The notes under the pieces are model-generated. The model saw nothing but the letters and a program-made list of their open reading frames with translations. It was not told the DNA's origin and did no database searches. The translations under genes and the position numbers were made by a program. A stretch of DNA of 64,000 nt. It comes from an uncultured Hyphomicrobiaceae bacterium (lineage in GTDB: Bacteria; Pseudomonadota; Alphaproteobacteria; Rhizobiales; CALHAX01). The number at the start of each line of letters is the position of its first letter. Within the stretch, counting starts at the first letter, position 1. Positions 1 to 7,786 of the stretch are shown here, one piece after another. The DNA is taken from contig CALHAX010000002.1 in the NCBI GenBank assembly GCA_937931785.1, positions 53,797 to 117,796 on the forward strand, in the 5' to 3' direction.

Positions 1-1
1 C

Positions 2-58
2 GTGCTCAAACGCTTGCCCGAGGATTTCACGATCCCGGGCACAGGTGATAATTCCTGA
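2..58 (+). CDS. Possible 3' end of an upstream gene (cvpA?), cut by the left edge
   Basis: An open frame enters from the left edge and stops at the TGA at 56-58, giving a C-terminal tail of 18 residues containing LPEDF. Only 48 nt separate this stop from the purF start. In many alphaproteobacteria the gene just before purF is cvpA (colicin V production protein), and this tail could be its end. That identity rests on expected gene order and not on any diagnostic motif, so it is weak. Confidence 0.33.
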   Translation: MLKRLPEDFTIPGTGDNS

Positions 59-106
59 TTGGCGAGCGGGCAACGTGAACGGCAAGGTGAAAGAAAAGAG
101 GACAAA

Positions 107-1612
107 ATGATTTCACCCGGACACAAGCCCTCCGCCACAACAAAAATGGCGTGTACCACTGATGATGATCAGTGGCATGACGGCGACCGACTGAACGAAG
201 AATGCGGTGTCTTCGGCATCATTCCCCATCAGGACGCCGGTGCATTCACGGCCCTCGGTTTGCATGCCCTCCAGCATCGCGGACAGGAAGCAGCGGGCAT
301 CGTCACCTACGATGGCGAGCAGTATCATTCAGAACGCCGCCTTGGGCTCGTCGGCGACAACTTCTCAAAGCAAGCGGTCGTTGATCGCCTGGTCGGCGAT
401 CGTGCGATTGGCCACGTTCGCTATTCGACGACCGGCGAAACGGCACTGCGAAATGTCCAACCACTCTATGCCGATCTCGACACGCTTGGTTTCGCAATTT
501 GCCACAACGGCAATCTGACCAACGCACTGACAATCCGCAAGCAACTGGTCAGCGACGGCGCAATCTGCCAGTCCACCACGGACACCGAGGTCATCGTCCA
601 TCTGGTATCGCGCAGCAAGCGCCACGGCATCGTGCATCGCTTCATCGACGCTCTGCTTCAAATCGAAGGTGCCTACGCGCTTGTGGCCCTTGCAGAAGAC
701 ATTATGCTAGGGGCCCGCGATCCCGATGGCATTCGTCCTCTGATCATCGGCAAACTGGACGGCGCATACATTCTCGCGTCCGAGACTTGCGCACTGGACA
801 TCATCGGCGCGGAATTCGTCCGCGAAGTCGAGAACGGCGAAGTCGTCGCCATCACGAAAGACGGCATCGAATCCCACCGGCCTTTCCCAAAACGTCCGGC
901 CCGCCCTTGCATCTTCGAATACATCTATTTTGCGCGACCGGACTCGATCGTCGGTGGGCACAGCGTTTACAACATCCGCAAGCGCATGGGCGAACAACTC
1001 GCCCAGGAATCTGCTGTCGATGCAGACGTTATTGTTCCAATCCCGGACTCGGGCGTTCCGGCCGCAATCGGATACGCTGATGCAGCTGGCATCCCCTTCG
1101 AGCTCGGGATTATCCGCAATCACTACGTGGGCCGCACGTTCATCGAACCGCAGCAACAGGTTCGCGCGCTTGGCGTAAAGCTCAAACATTCCGCCAACCG
1201 CGGCCAGATCGCTGGCAAACGCGTCATCCTGATCGACGATAGCGTTGTGCGCGGCACGACATCTCTCAAGATCGTCAGCATGATGCGCGATGCTGGCGCA
1301 ACGGAAGTTCACATGCGCATCGCATGTCCCCCCATCACACATCCTGATTATTACGGCATCGACACGCCGGACCGCGAAAGCCTCCTCGCCGCGCGTTTCA
1401 CGCTGGAAGAAATGCGCGAGTACATGACGGCCGACACGCTCGCATTCCTCTCAATCGACGGCGTCTACAAGGCCGCCGGATATACCGGGCGCGACAACGC
1501 AGCACCACAGTTCACGGATCACTGCTTTACGGGCGATTATCCCACCCGCCTGCGCGACCGTGAAGAAGATAGCGACAACCGCCAACTCTCCCTGCTTGCA
1601 GAAGTCGGTTAA
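107..1612 (+). CDS. purF: Amidophosphoribosyltransferase PurF
   Basis: Catalyses the first committed step of purine synthesis: PRPP plus glutamine gives 5-phosphoribosylamine. The 501-residue protein has an N-terminal Ntn glutaminase domain, whose nucleophile is Cys33 in NEECGVFGI, and a C-terminal phosphoribosyltransferase domain with the PRPP loop VILIDDSVVRGTT at about residues 373-385. The catalytic Cys follows a 32-residue leader, which suggests a propeptide cleaved as in the Bacillus-type enzymes. The open frame extends upstream to a TTG at 59, but ATG 107 is preferred because a GAGG ribosome-binding site lies 7 nt ahead. An ATG at 146 is also in frame. Cytoplasmic. A TAXI-type binding protein and an SDR gene follow on the same strand. 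Confidence 0.96.
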   Translation: MISPGHKPSATTKMACTTDDDQWHDGDRLNEECGVFGIIPHQDAGAFTALGLHALQHRGQEAAGIVTYDGEQYHSERRLGLVGDNFSKQAVVDRLVGDRAIGHVRYSTTGETALRNVQPLYADLDTLGFAICHNGNLTNALTIRKQLVSDGAICQSTTDTEVIVHLVSRSKRHGIVHRFIDALLQIEGAYALVALAEDIMLGARDPDGIRPLIIGKLDGAYILASETCALDIIGAEFVREVENGEVVAITKDGIESHRPFPKRPARPCIFEYIYFARPDSIVGGHSVYNIRKRMGEQLAQESAVDADVIVPIPDSGVPAAIGYADAAGIPFELGIIRNHYVGRTFIEPQQQVRALGVKLKHSANRGQIAGKRVILIDDSVVRGTTSLKIVSMMRDAGATEVHMRIACPPITHPDYYGIDTPDRESLLAARFTLEEMREYMTADTLAFLSIDGVYKAAGYTGRDNAAPQFTDHCFTGDYPTRLRDREEDSDNRQLSLLAEVG

Positions 1613-1720
1613 CGCCACGGTGCAAAAACCACCATCGCCCCTTATATCTGCTTGGGTGGCTTGGTAGATTCGTTACACATTAGCCACACTCGTCGGCTAT
1701 CTCGTCCTCAAACGGATAAA

Positions 1721-1762
1721 CGGTCAGATACCGGGCGCTTCTGATTGCGCGCCATCTGACCG
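1721..1762. other. Inverted repeat between purF and the TAXI-type gene
   Basis: A perfect 9-nt inverted repeat, CGGTCAGAT (1721-1729) and ATCTGACCG (1754-1762), encloses a further GC-rich self-complementary stretch. It sits 109 nt after the purF stop and 21 nt before the next start codon, with no T-run after it. It could be a leader hairpin of the downstream mRNA or an operator. A purF terminator is less likely without a U tract. Confidence 0.45.
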
Positions 1763-1783
1763 CACTCACAATGGAGATCAATT

Positions 1784-2902
1784 GTGACACGGTTGCATAT
1801 CACTCTCACGGCTGCGCTCGCAGCACTCCTGGCAACGTCGGCACACGCAAAGCAGATCAACACAGGCGGTGAAACCGGCGCGTACTATTCCCGCTTCTGC
1901 CCCCTGTTACGCGACGCTCTTTCGAACAGCCGGTTCAAGTACGAGTGCGCCACGTCGGAAGGCTCGCGCGAGAACATGCAGCGCACCATCAGCACCCCGA
2001 CCGACATCGGCTTCGCACAGTTAGACATTTACGCTCTCGAGCGTACAATGCTGGGCGACGAACTTTTCACAACGCTCCGCACAGACGGGGCCCGCGAATG
2101 CCTGTTCATGGTGTCGCGCAACAATGACCTTACAAACCTTGGCCAGATCGGCGGAACAGCATCCCAACTCCGTTTCGTATTACCACCGGAAAAAAGCGGC
2201 AGTGCCGCAAGTTTCGAATTCCTCCGCCAGATCGATCCGGACGGATTGGGCCTGGCACGTGAGGTCACCTACGCAAGCAGCACGGACGAGGCCATTGCAG
2301 CCGCTCTTAGTGCCGACGATACAGTAACGCTCTTCGTGCAGTATCCCGATCCCGCTAACAAACGCTTCAAGGATATCGAGAAGCAGGGTGGGCGTCTGAT
2401 TCCGGTTCTTGATCGCAATATTCTCCGCCAGCAGGTAAACGGTGAAAAAATCTATTTCGCAGAAGCCACAGAGGTGAAGAACCCGAGCTGGAACAAGGCC
2501 TCTGAAAAGTTCGTGACGGCCTGCACACCGTTGGTCGTGTTCACCGGCAATCCTGAACGTCTGGACGACAAGAAGGCCCAGGAAGATCACGCAGATCTCG
2601 TGCGCACCGTAAAGGATTTCAAAGCCGACGTGCTGCGTCCGCAAACCGGCGGGAGTTTCTGGAGCCGCCTGTGGCGCCGCACAAAAGAGTTGTCCGGTCA
2701 GAGCATGGAAAAATTGCTCGAACTCTCCGACGAAGCACGCGAGAAGGCAGGCCCTATGATGGAACGCGCCAAGGACGCCAGCAAGCGCGCGATGGAACGT
2801 GCCGGTGAATTGGCGGAAGATGGGCTCGACCGCTCGAAGGACCTGCTCGACAAGGCCCGCGAAAAAGCGAACGACCTGAATGACACGTACAACCAGAACT
2901 GA
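1784..2902 (+). CDS. Exported TAXI-family solute-binding-like protein with a helical C-terminal tail
   Basis: The 372-residue protein has a Sec signal peptide (about residues 1-22, cleavage after AHA). The INTGGETGAYY start of the mature part is typical of TAXI-type periplasmic binding proteins of TRAP transporters, where a Gly-rich loop follows the first strand. The binding fold ends near residue 285. It is followed by about 85 residues of strongly charged, Lys/Glu/Asp/Arg/Ala-rich sequence predicted by eye to be an amphipathic helix or coiled coil, which is not part of a normal binding protein. No TRAP permease gene lies nearby, so transport is not established. It may be a sensor or scaffold. 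The GTG start is supported by GGAG at 1772-1775. A terminator hairpin follows the stop. Confidence 0.7.
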   Translation: MTRLHITLTAALAALLATSAHAKQINTGGETGAYYSRFCPLLRDALSNSRFKYECATSEGSRENMQRTISTPTDIGFAQLDIYALERTMLGDELFTTLRTDGARECLFMVSRNNDLTNLGQIGGTASQLRFVLPPEKSGSAASFEFLRQIDPDGLGLAREVTYASSTDEAIAAALSADDTVTLFVQYPDPANKRFKDIEKQGGRLIPVLDRNILRQQVNGEKIYFAEATEVKNPSWNKASEKFVTACTPLVVFTGNPERLDDKKAQEDHADLVRTVKDFKADVLRPQTGGSFWSRLWRRTKELSGQSMEKLLELSDEAREKAGPMMERAKDASKRAMERAGELAEDGLDRSKDLLDKAREKANDLNDTYNQN

Positions 2903-2925
2903 TCTGGCAAACATGGAATTTTTGC

Positions 2926-2953
2926 ATGGCGGCTCACAATCGGGGGCCGCCAT
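2926..2953 (+). terminator. Rho-independent terminator after the TAXI-type gene
   Basis: Stem ATGGCGGC (2926-2933) pairs with GCCGCCAT (2946-2953) across a 12-nt loop and is followed by TCTTGTTT. It starts 24 nt after the stop codon, so the SDR gene downstream probably has its own promoter. Confidence 0.65.
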
Positions 2954-3013
2954 TCTTGTTTCGCACGCGCATTTCCGCTAGCCGCGTGCGTCCACCTCCC
3001 CTATGGAAGCCTC

Positions 3014-3721
3014 ATGAAAAAACTGGATGGAAAGATCGCGCTGATCACCGGCGCATCACGGGGCATCGGCGCAGCAATCGCGCGGGCCTATGCACGTGAA
3101 GGCGCACACTGCGTGTTGTTGGCCCGCACCAAAGGCGCACTGGAAGAATTGGACGACGAGATCCGCGCATTGGGCGGAACCGCGACCCTGCTCCCCATGA
3201 ATCTGAAGCACGACAAGAAAGTCGATGCTCTCGGGCCAACGCTGTTCGAACGGTTCGGCAAACTCGATATCTTTGTTGGAAACGCAGGGTTGCTCGGTCC
3301 CCTGTCGCCCCTCCATAACGTGTCCGACACGGATTGGGCGAACGTCATGACCATCAATGTGAATGCCAACTGGCGTTTGATACGCACACTATCGCCATTG
3401 CTTGAAAAGGCGGACGCTGGTCGTGCGATGCTGCTGACCTCCGGTGCCGTTGCCAAGAACCGCGCCTATTGGGGACCTTATACCGTGTCCAAGGCCGCCC
3501 TCGAAGCACTCGCCAAAACCTGGGCCGCCGAAGTCGCCACCACGAACGTGCGCGTGAATCTCGTGAACCCCGGCCCTGTCGCGACCCAGATGCGCGCCAA
3601 AGCCATGCCCGGTGAAGACCCTACAACAATCCCGCAACCCGATGATCTGGAAGATTTGTTCGTGAAACTGGCGCTACCAGACGTGACGGCCAATGGTGAG
3701 GTGTTTTCGTACGGGGGATAA
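3014..3721 (+). CDS. Short-chain dehydrogenase/reductase (SDR)
   Basis: A classical SDR of 235 residues: Rossmann nucleotide-binding motif TGASRGIG at residues 12-19, NAG at 90-92, catalytic Ser143, Tyr156 and Lys160 (YTVSK), and the PG motif after the sixth strand. Cytoplasmic NAD(P)-dependent oxidoreductase; the substrate cannot be read from sequence. An SDR gene close behind purF is a familiar arrangement in rhizobia-like genomes, here interrupted by the TAXI-type gene. Start ATG 3014 places the Rossmann motif at its usual distance from the N-terminus. Confidence 0.9.
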   Translation: MKKLDGKIALITGASRGIGAAIARAYAREGAHCVLLARTKGALEELDDEIRALGGTATLLPMNLKHDKKVDALGPTLFERFGKLDIFVGNAGLLGPLSPLHNVSDTDWANVMTINVNANWRLIRTLSPLLEKADAGRAMLLTSGAVAKNRAYWGPYTVSKAALEALAKTWAAEVATTNVRVNLVNPGPVATQMRAKAMPGEDPTTIPQPDDLEDLFVKLALPDVTANGEVFSYGG

Positions 3722-4268
3722 GATTGGTTGGGCGTCGACACTCGCATCCAAACCGGCCCGCTGTTTTGAATTCGGGTTTGACTGCGCTGGGCCAACGGAC
3801 ATTTTCACCAATGCTGATGATCAAATTGTCGCAACACTTTGTATCAGAGTGCCTCACCAGTCGAAAACTCGACAGTTGCTGTTTTCAGGTACGTATCGAC
3901 GCCCTGGAGTAACTCTTTCCATCGGGCAATTTGCAAACTCGGGAAAATGACACGTACGTTCTTTGATCGAAACGAATGTATCGCCCGACATTCCATGTAC
4001 CGACCATCGCACCTGATGATGCAGGCTGCGGAAATCACCAAACTTCCGCTCCACGACAAGCAAACCGAACTTTAACGCAGCAAAAGAGAGAGTATTTCCG
4101 AGCGACGTCAAGATCTTTTTTCAGACGCGCAATTGCGGAACATAAACACGTACAAACACCGGGCATTAAGGTGATGCTGGTAGCATGGGCTCTGACTTGT
4201 TCTGAAATGAAACCACCACGAACACGCCGTTCAGTTTTCCGGTGTCGGTGTTCAGCAAAGGGCCTGCC
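3722..4268. other. 547-nt gap with no supported gene; possible degenerate coding sequence
   Basis: No frame here has a convincing start, ribosome-binding site and protein-like composition on the + strand. On the minus strand, two overlapping short frames at 3844-4111 look mildly protein-like (for example a segment reading RVIFPSLQIARW), as if a small gene had been broken by a frameshift, but I do not recognise a family. The last 60 nt hold the upstream region of the membrane-protein gene that begins at 4269. Confidence 0.3.
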
Positions 4269-5951
4269 ATGTTCAGACAATTGACCAGAACCTTGTTTTT
4301 CTGGCCACTGATGGTCACGGTTGTTCTGATCCTGGCGCAAGTGTTTCCGCTGACCGGCATATTCCTCATGATGCTCGGCGGTCCGCTATGGACCGGCCTG
4401 GCCATTTTGTGCACGCTTGGCGCGTTTACGATCGACGCCTTGCGCGGTGCGATACCACGGTTGTGTCTGATCATCCCACTTGGCTTCTTTGGCGGATATT
4501 ATGCGGCCTACTTTTCACAAGGGGCAGACATCACGGCACGCGAGGCGGAACTACAGCGGTCCAATCCAACGAAAGTTTTCGCGTACGATCCTGACCGCCA
4601 CAGCCTGGTGACCAAACACGCTGGCGGCATCGTGTCCTCCTTCAAGGTTCCCGTCGCTTACGCGAAGAACAAAAACTACGACGAAGGGTATCTGGCGACC
4701 CGGTTGGCAAAACGCGCCACCTGCAAATCCGTACCGCGCGACAGCCTGGCTCGCATCAACACGTCCTGGTTTCACCGCAAAAACCTGAAGGGCAAACGCC
4801 GTCTGGTGCGTGAGATCTGTAAGTTGCGGTATCCAGAAAAACCGGATCGCACCCTTGTCGAGGTGAATGTGGACGACGGGAAATGGTGGCGCAGTGGCAC
4901 GACGATCGCAGAACGCACGCATACGCTTGTGGTCGATGGTGAGACACTCGGCGTCTATCGCAGAGCCACCGTGGAACGTTACGCGGCATTCCCGTTTCCG
5001 TTCTATGGCTGTTTCCTGAATTCCGGTGCGGCACGCTGGGACTGCTCCGGCGGTTTCTGGACAACACGTTATCAGTTGAAATCACGCCCTGCATCCCTGC
5101 CCGAAGATGCACGAACCAATCCTGTCGCGATCATGCTGGGGCTCGAACCGTACACGTCGGCGGACTACGCCAACTTTGTCGAATACCCGTCAAACGCCGC
5201 AAGCATCGCACGTGTCATGGGTGAGGCGGATCGCGTGACAGCGAATGCGTACGATCAGTTACAGCAACTGATTGACGATCCCAAAATGAAACTCCCCTGG
5301 CGGATGGGCTACTCGCTGGCAAGTGACACAAAACGTCTTGCGGCGCATGCTGACAGCCTCGTTTTCGCATTCGCCAAATTCGCAAGTGAGGCTCGAGGGA
5401 AGAATTATCGTGCCCTCAACCGCGCGCGCGCCATTGCAACAGCCGTTGCAGCGCTTCCAGAGGATAAGTTTACAGAGCACGGGACAACAATCTTCGATGC
5501 TGTCCGGGCTGACACATGGTGGAAGCATCGCCCTGCGCTGTATATCCGGACAGCAGATGCGGGGCCTGAGACTTTCGCAATGTACAAGGCGCACTTCACT
5601 AACGCGGTGTCACGTGGCTGGCTGAAATTTGCGCCGGTGTTGGCATTATGCCGGCTCGATACGATCGACCAGGAAACGCTTGACCTCATGAAGTTGCAGT
5701 TTGCAAACGTTGATACCAGCAAGGATAAAATTCTTCATCAGGCCTTGTTCCTGGCACTTCTGCGTCATGGGGCGCGAACGGACGTTGAACGTCACCTCTC
5801 GGACGCAAAACCTCGACACCGCAAGTGGTATCAAGCGGTTCTCGACTCCCACGGGACTGCCTCGTTGCAAATGCCGAACAACTGCGCTGTCCGTAGTTGG
5901 GGCGGCAAAAGTTATTTTGCGACCAGCATGAAGGGGACGGTGCCGCGATAA
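4269..5951 (+). CDS. Unrecognised membrane-anchored protein (560 aa)
   Basis: I do not recognise the family. The first about 85 residues contain three hydrophobic segments: LFFWPLMVTVVLILAQV, a second around MLGGPLWTGLAILCTLG, and a third around LCLIIPLGFFGGYYAAYF. A long soluble region of about 470 residues follows, rich in Arg, Lys, Tyr and Trp, with Cys residues scattered through it. The soluble part could be periplasmic or cytoplasmic. The frame opens at a GTG at 4242, but ATG 4269 has AAAGGG at a good distance and is preferred. It converges with the GNAT gene at 5952 with no spacing, so the two stop codons abut. Function unknown. Confidence 0.75.
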   Translation: MFRQLTRTLFFWPLMVTVVLILAQVFPLTGIFLMMLGGPLWTGLAILCTLGAFTIDALRGAIPRLCLIIPLGFFGGYYAAYFSQGADITAREAELQRSNPTKVFAYDPDRHSLVTKHAGGIVSSFKVPVAYAKNKNYDEGYLATRLAKRATCKSVPRDSLARINTSWFHRKNLKGKRRLVREICKLRYPEKPDRTLVEVNVDDGKWWRSGTTIAERTHTLVVDGETLGVYRRATVERYAAFPFPFYGCFLNSGAARWDCSGGFWTTRYQLKSRPASLPEDARTNPVAIMLGLEPYTSADYANFVEYPSNAASIARVMGEADRVTANAYDQLQQLIDDPKMKLPWRMGYSLASDTKRLAAHADSLVFAFAKFASEARGKNYRALNRARAIATAVAALPEDKFTEHGTTIFDAVRADTWWKHRPALYIRTADAGPETFAMYKAHFTNAVSRGWLKFAPVLALCRLDTIDQETLDLMKLQFANVDTSKDKILHQALFLALLRHGARTDVERHLSDAKPRHRKWYQAVLDSHGTASLQMPNNCAVRSWGGKSYFATSMKGTVPR

Positions 5952-6500
5952 TCAGGCGCTACGCAATGCGCCCGATGGAATCGGATTGCCCGACAATGGA
6001 CGAATCAGCAAACGCATGAAATCGACGGGACCAGGGAGCGTAATGCTGCCATGGGGAACACGTTCGAAGCCGGTCTTTTCATAGTAAGACAAATCGCCAA
6101 CAAGGATGACGTAGGCGGCTCCGTTTCCAACCGCGGCCTTGACGGCTGCTGCAATTAATGCCTGGCCGTGACCAATGCTCATGTGGTTCTGGCAGACGGC
6201 CAGGGGCCCGAGCAACATGCCTCGTGACGATGAGGTGCCGACAGTGACCCAGGTCATCTGAACGGCACCTTTGAGTACGCCGTCGATTTCCAGCTTACAG
6301 CAGGCTGGCGAAATGGCTGGCGCACTTTCTCGAACGCGATAGGCCGTGCGGGCGAACCGTCCAGGGCCAAACACCGTCTCGTGGAGCCGGGTCACAGCGG
6401 GCAGATCCGCGATTTCAAGGGGAGCAATGACAGTTGCAGATACCGTTAGGCTTGCCGCTGGAGGCGAGCCGACGGATGGGCTGAGGCAGGTGACAGACAT
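5952..6500 (-). CDS. GNAT-family N-acetyltransferase
   Basis: The 182-residue protein has the GNAT layout: beta strands leading to LLGPLAVCQNH, an acetyl-CoA pyrophosphate-loop-like segment IGHGQALI, and a C-terminal YYEKTGFERV typical of the last helix and strand. It resembles predicted N-acetyltransferases of the YhbS type. The acceptor is unknown. The N-terminal about 25 residues are low-complexity (Ser, Pro, Ala), so a later start is possible, though no better start codon with a ribosome-binding site is evident. Confidence 0.75.
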   Translation of the reverse strand: MSVTCLSPSVGSPPAASLTVSATVIAPLEIADLPAVTRLHETVFGPGRFARTAYRVRESAPAISPACCKLEIDGVLKGAVQMTWVTVGTSSSRGMLLGPLAVCQNHMSIGHGQALIAAAVKAAVGNGAAYVILVGDLSYYEKTGFERVPHGSITLPGPVDFMRLLIRPLSGNPIPSGALRSA

Positions 6501-6712
6501 GAGTATATTCTAACGTTCTTGCGAAAACAAAGCGTGAAGGGAACAGGTCCGCCACCGCAATCTTCGCGTGCGCACCTGTCAGCCGCGTCGAGGGCGGCCC
6601 GAAATTCGTCGTCGGAGCGACACTGGTGCTGTTGTGAACGTTGTCATGATTGCCGTCTATCAACGAACAATGTCCGCGTAAAGGCATTCTGCACGATATG
6701 ATGAAAGTCTCG

Positions 6713-6739
6713 GGTAACGCTCCTTTCAGGAGCGTTACC
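6713..6739 (-). terminator. Terminator-like hairpin downstream of rpoH
   Basis: A perfect 11-bp stem, GGTAACGCTCC (6713-6723) with GGAGCGTTACC (6729-6739), and a 5-nt loop, placed 8 nt beyond the rpoH stop codon. The U tract on the rpoH strand is poor, so termination may be weak or the hairpin may protect the 3' end. Confidence 0.7.
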
Positions 6740-6747
6740 GTCGCGTA

Positions 6748-7647
6748 CTACGCCGAAGCGCCTACATCGGCACTCGAGATGGCTGCTGCCTGAACGGCGA
6801 GTTGAACCTTCTCGAAGGCGCGCACTTCGATTTGTCGAATACGTTCCCGACTGACGTCGAACTCCTGGCTGAGTTCTTCCAGAGTCTTCGGATCTTCCGA
6901 GAGACGACGAGCCACGAAAATATGTTTCTCTCGCTCATTCAACTCGCCCATTGCGGACTCAAGGAACGCGCGGCGTTGGGTGAGTTCTTCGCTTTCAGCA
7001 AGGTTGGTTTCCTGGTCTGTGGCATTTTCATCTTCGACCCAGTCCATCCACTCGCTGCCGCCGTCACCGTCGGCGCGCATGGGGGAATTAAGCGACGAGT
7101 CGCCTCCGAGGCGGCGGTTCATGGACACGACGTCCTTCTCCGGCACGTTCAGGCGTGTCGAGATTTCCTTGACGTGCTCTGGTTTCAGGTCGCCATCCTC
7201 GAACGCCTGGAGCTGGCCCTTGATTTTGCGCAGGTTGAAAAACAGCTTTTTCTGCGACGCGGTGGTGCCCATTTTCACGAGGCTCCATGAGCGCAGGATG
7301 TATTCCTGGATCGAGGCGCGAATCCACCACATCGCATAGGTTGCGAGACGAAACCCCTTTTCGGGATCGAAGCGTTTCACAGCCTGCATCAGGCCGATGT
7401 TGCCTTCCTGGACAACTTCGCCGATGGGCAAGCCATAGCCGCGATAGCCCATGGCAATCTTGGCCACGAGACGCAGGTGAGACGTCACCATGCGATGCGC
7501 CGCATCGCTGTCGCCATGTTCGACCCAGCGCTTTGCAAGCATGTATTCCTCGTCCGGCCGCAGCATCGGGAATTTCCGAATCTGCTCCAGGTATTTCGAA
7601 AGCCCGGACTGGCCTTCGGACAAGACGGGAAGATTTGAATTAGCCAT
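6748..7647 (-). CDS. rpoH: RNA polymerase heat-shock sigma factor RpoH (sigma-32)
   Basis: Directs RNA polymerase to heat-shock promoters. The 299-residue protein has sigma region 1.2/2 (KYLEQIRKFPML, RLATYAMWWIRASIQEY) and the diagnostic RpoH box QKKLFFNLR between regions 2 and 3. Region 4.2 has an HTH ending VSRERIRQIEVRAFEK. A longer open frame exists, but ATG 7647 is chosen: it has a GGAGG at 7659-7663 and gives the usual N-terminus MANSNLPVLS. A sigma-32-like promoter directly upstream suggests autoregulation. Many alphaproteobacteria carry two rpoH copies; which one this is cannot be decided from the window. Confidence 0.96.
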   Translation of the reverse strand: MANSNLPVLSEGQSGLSKYLEQIRKFPMLRPDEEYMLAKRWVEHGDSDAAHRMVTSHLRLVAKIAMGYRGYGLPIGEVVQEGNIGLMQAVKRFDPEKGFRLATYAMWWIRASIQEYILRSWSLVKMGTTASQKKLFFNLRKIKGQLQAFEDGDLKPEHVKEISTRLNVPEKDVVSMNRRLGGDSSLNSPMRADGDGGSEWMDWVEDENATDQETNLAESEELTQRRAFLESAMGELNEREKHIFVARRLSEDPKTLEELSQEFDVSRERIRQIEVRAFEKVQLAVQAAAISSADVGASA

Positions 7648-7670
7648 ACGTGTGTGTTCCTCCAGCCCGA

Positions 7671-7699
7671 TATATGGGGCCAAAGAAGCGAAATTCAAG
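7671..7699 (-). promoter_or_regulatory. Sigma-32-type (heat-shock) promoter of rpoH
   Basis: On the rpoH strand, CTTGAA (7694-7699) is followed after 14 nt by CCCCATATA (7671-7679). This is a near-perfect fit to the enterobacterial heat-shock consensus CTTGAA ... CCCCATnT. Predicted transcription start is about 7664, just before the GGAGG ribosome-binding site. A TTGACC at 7702-7707 could be the -35 of an overlapping housekeeping promoter, but its -10 is poor. Confidence 0.65.
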
Positions 7700-7786
7700 C
7701 AGGTCAACACCCGAAAAGAAAAATTGTTTTATTTCATGGACTTAGGAATTGACCAAAGCAATTTCAAGCACGCGCTAATGCCGCAG

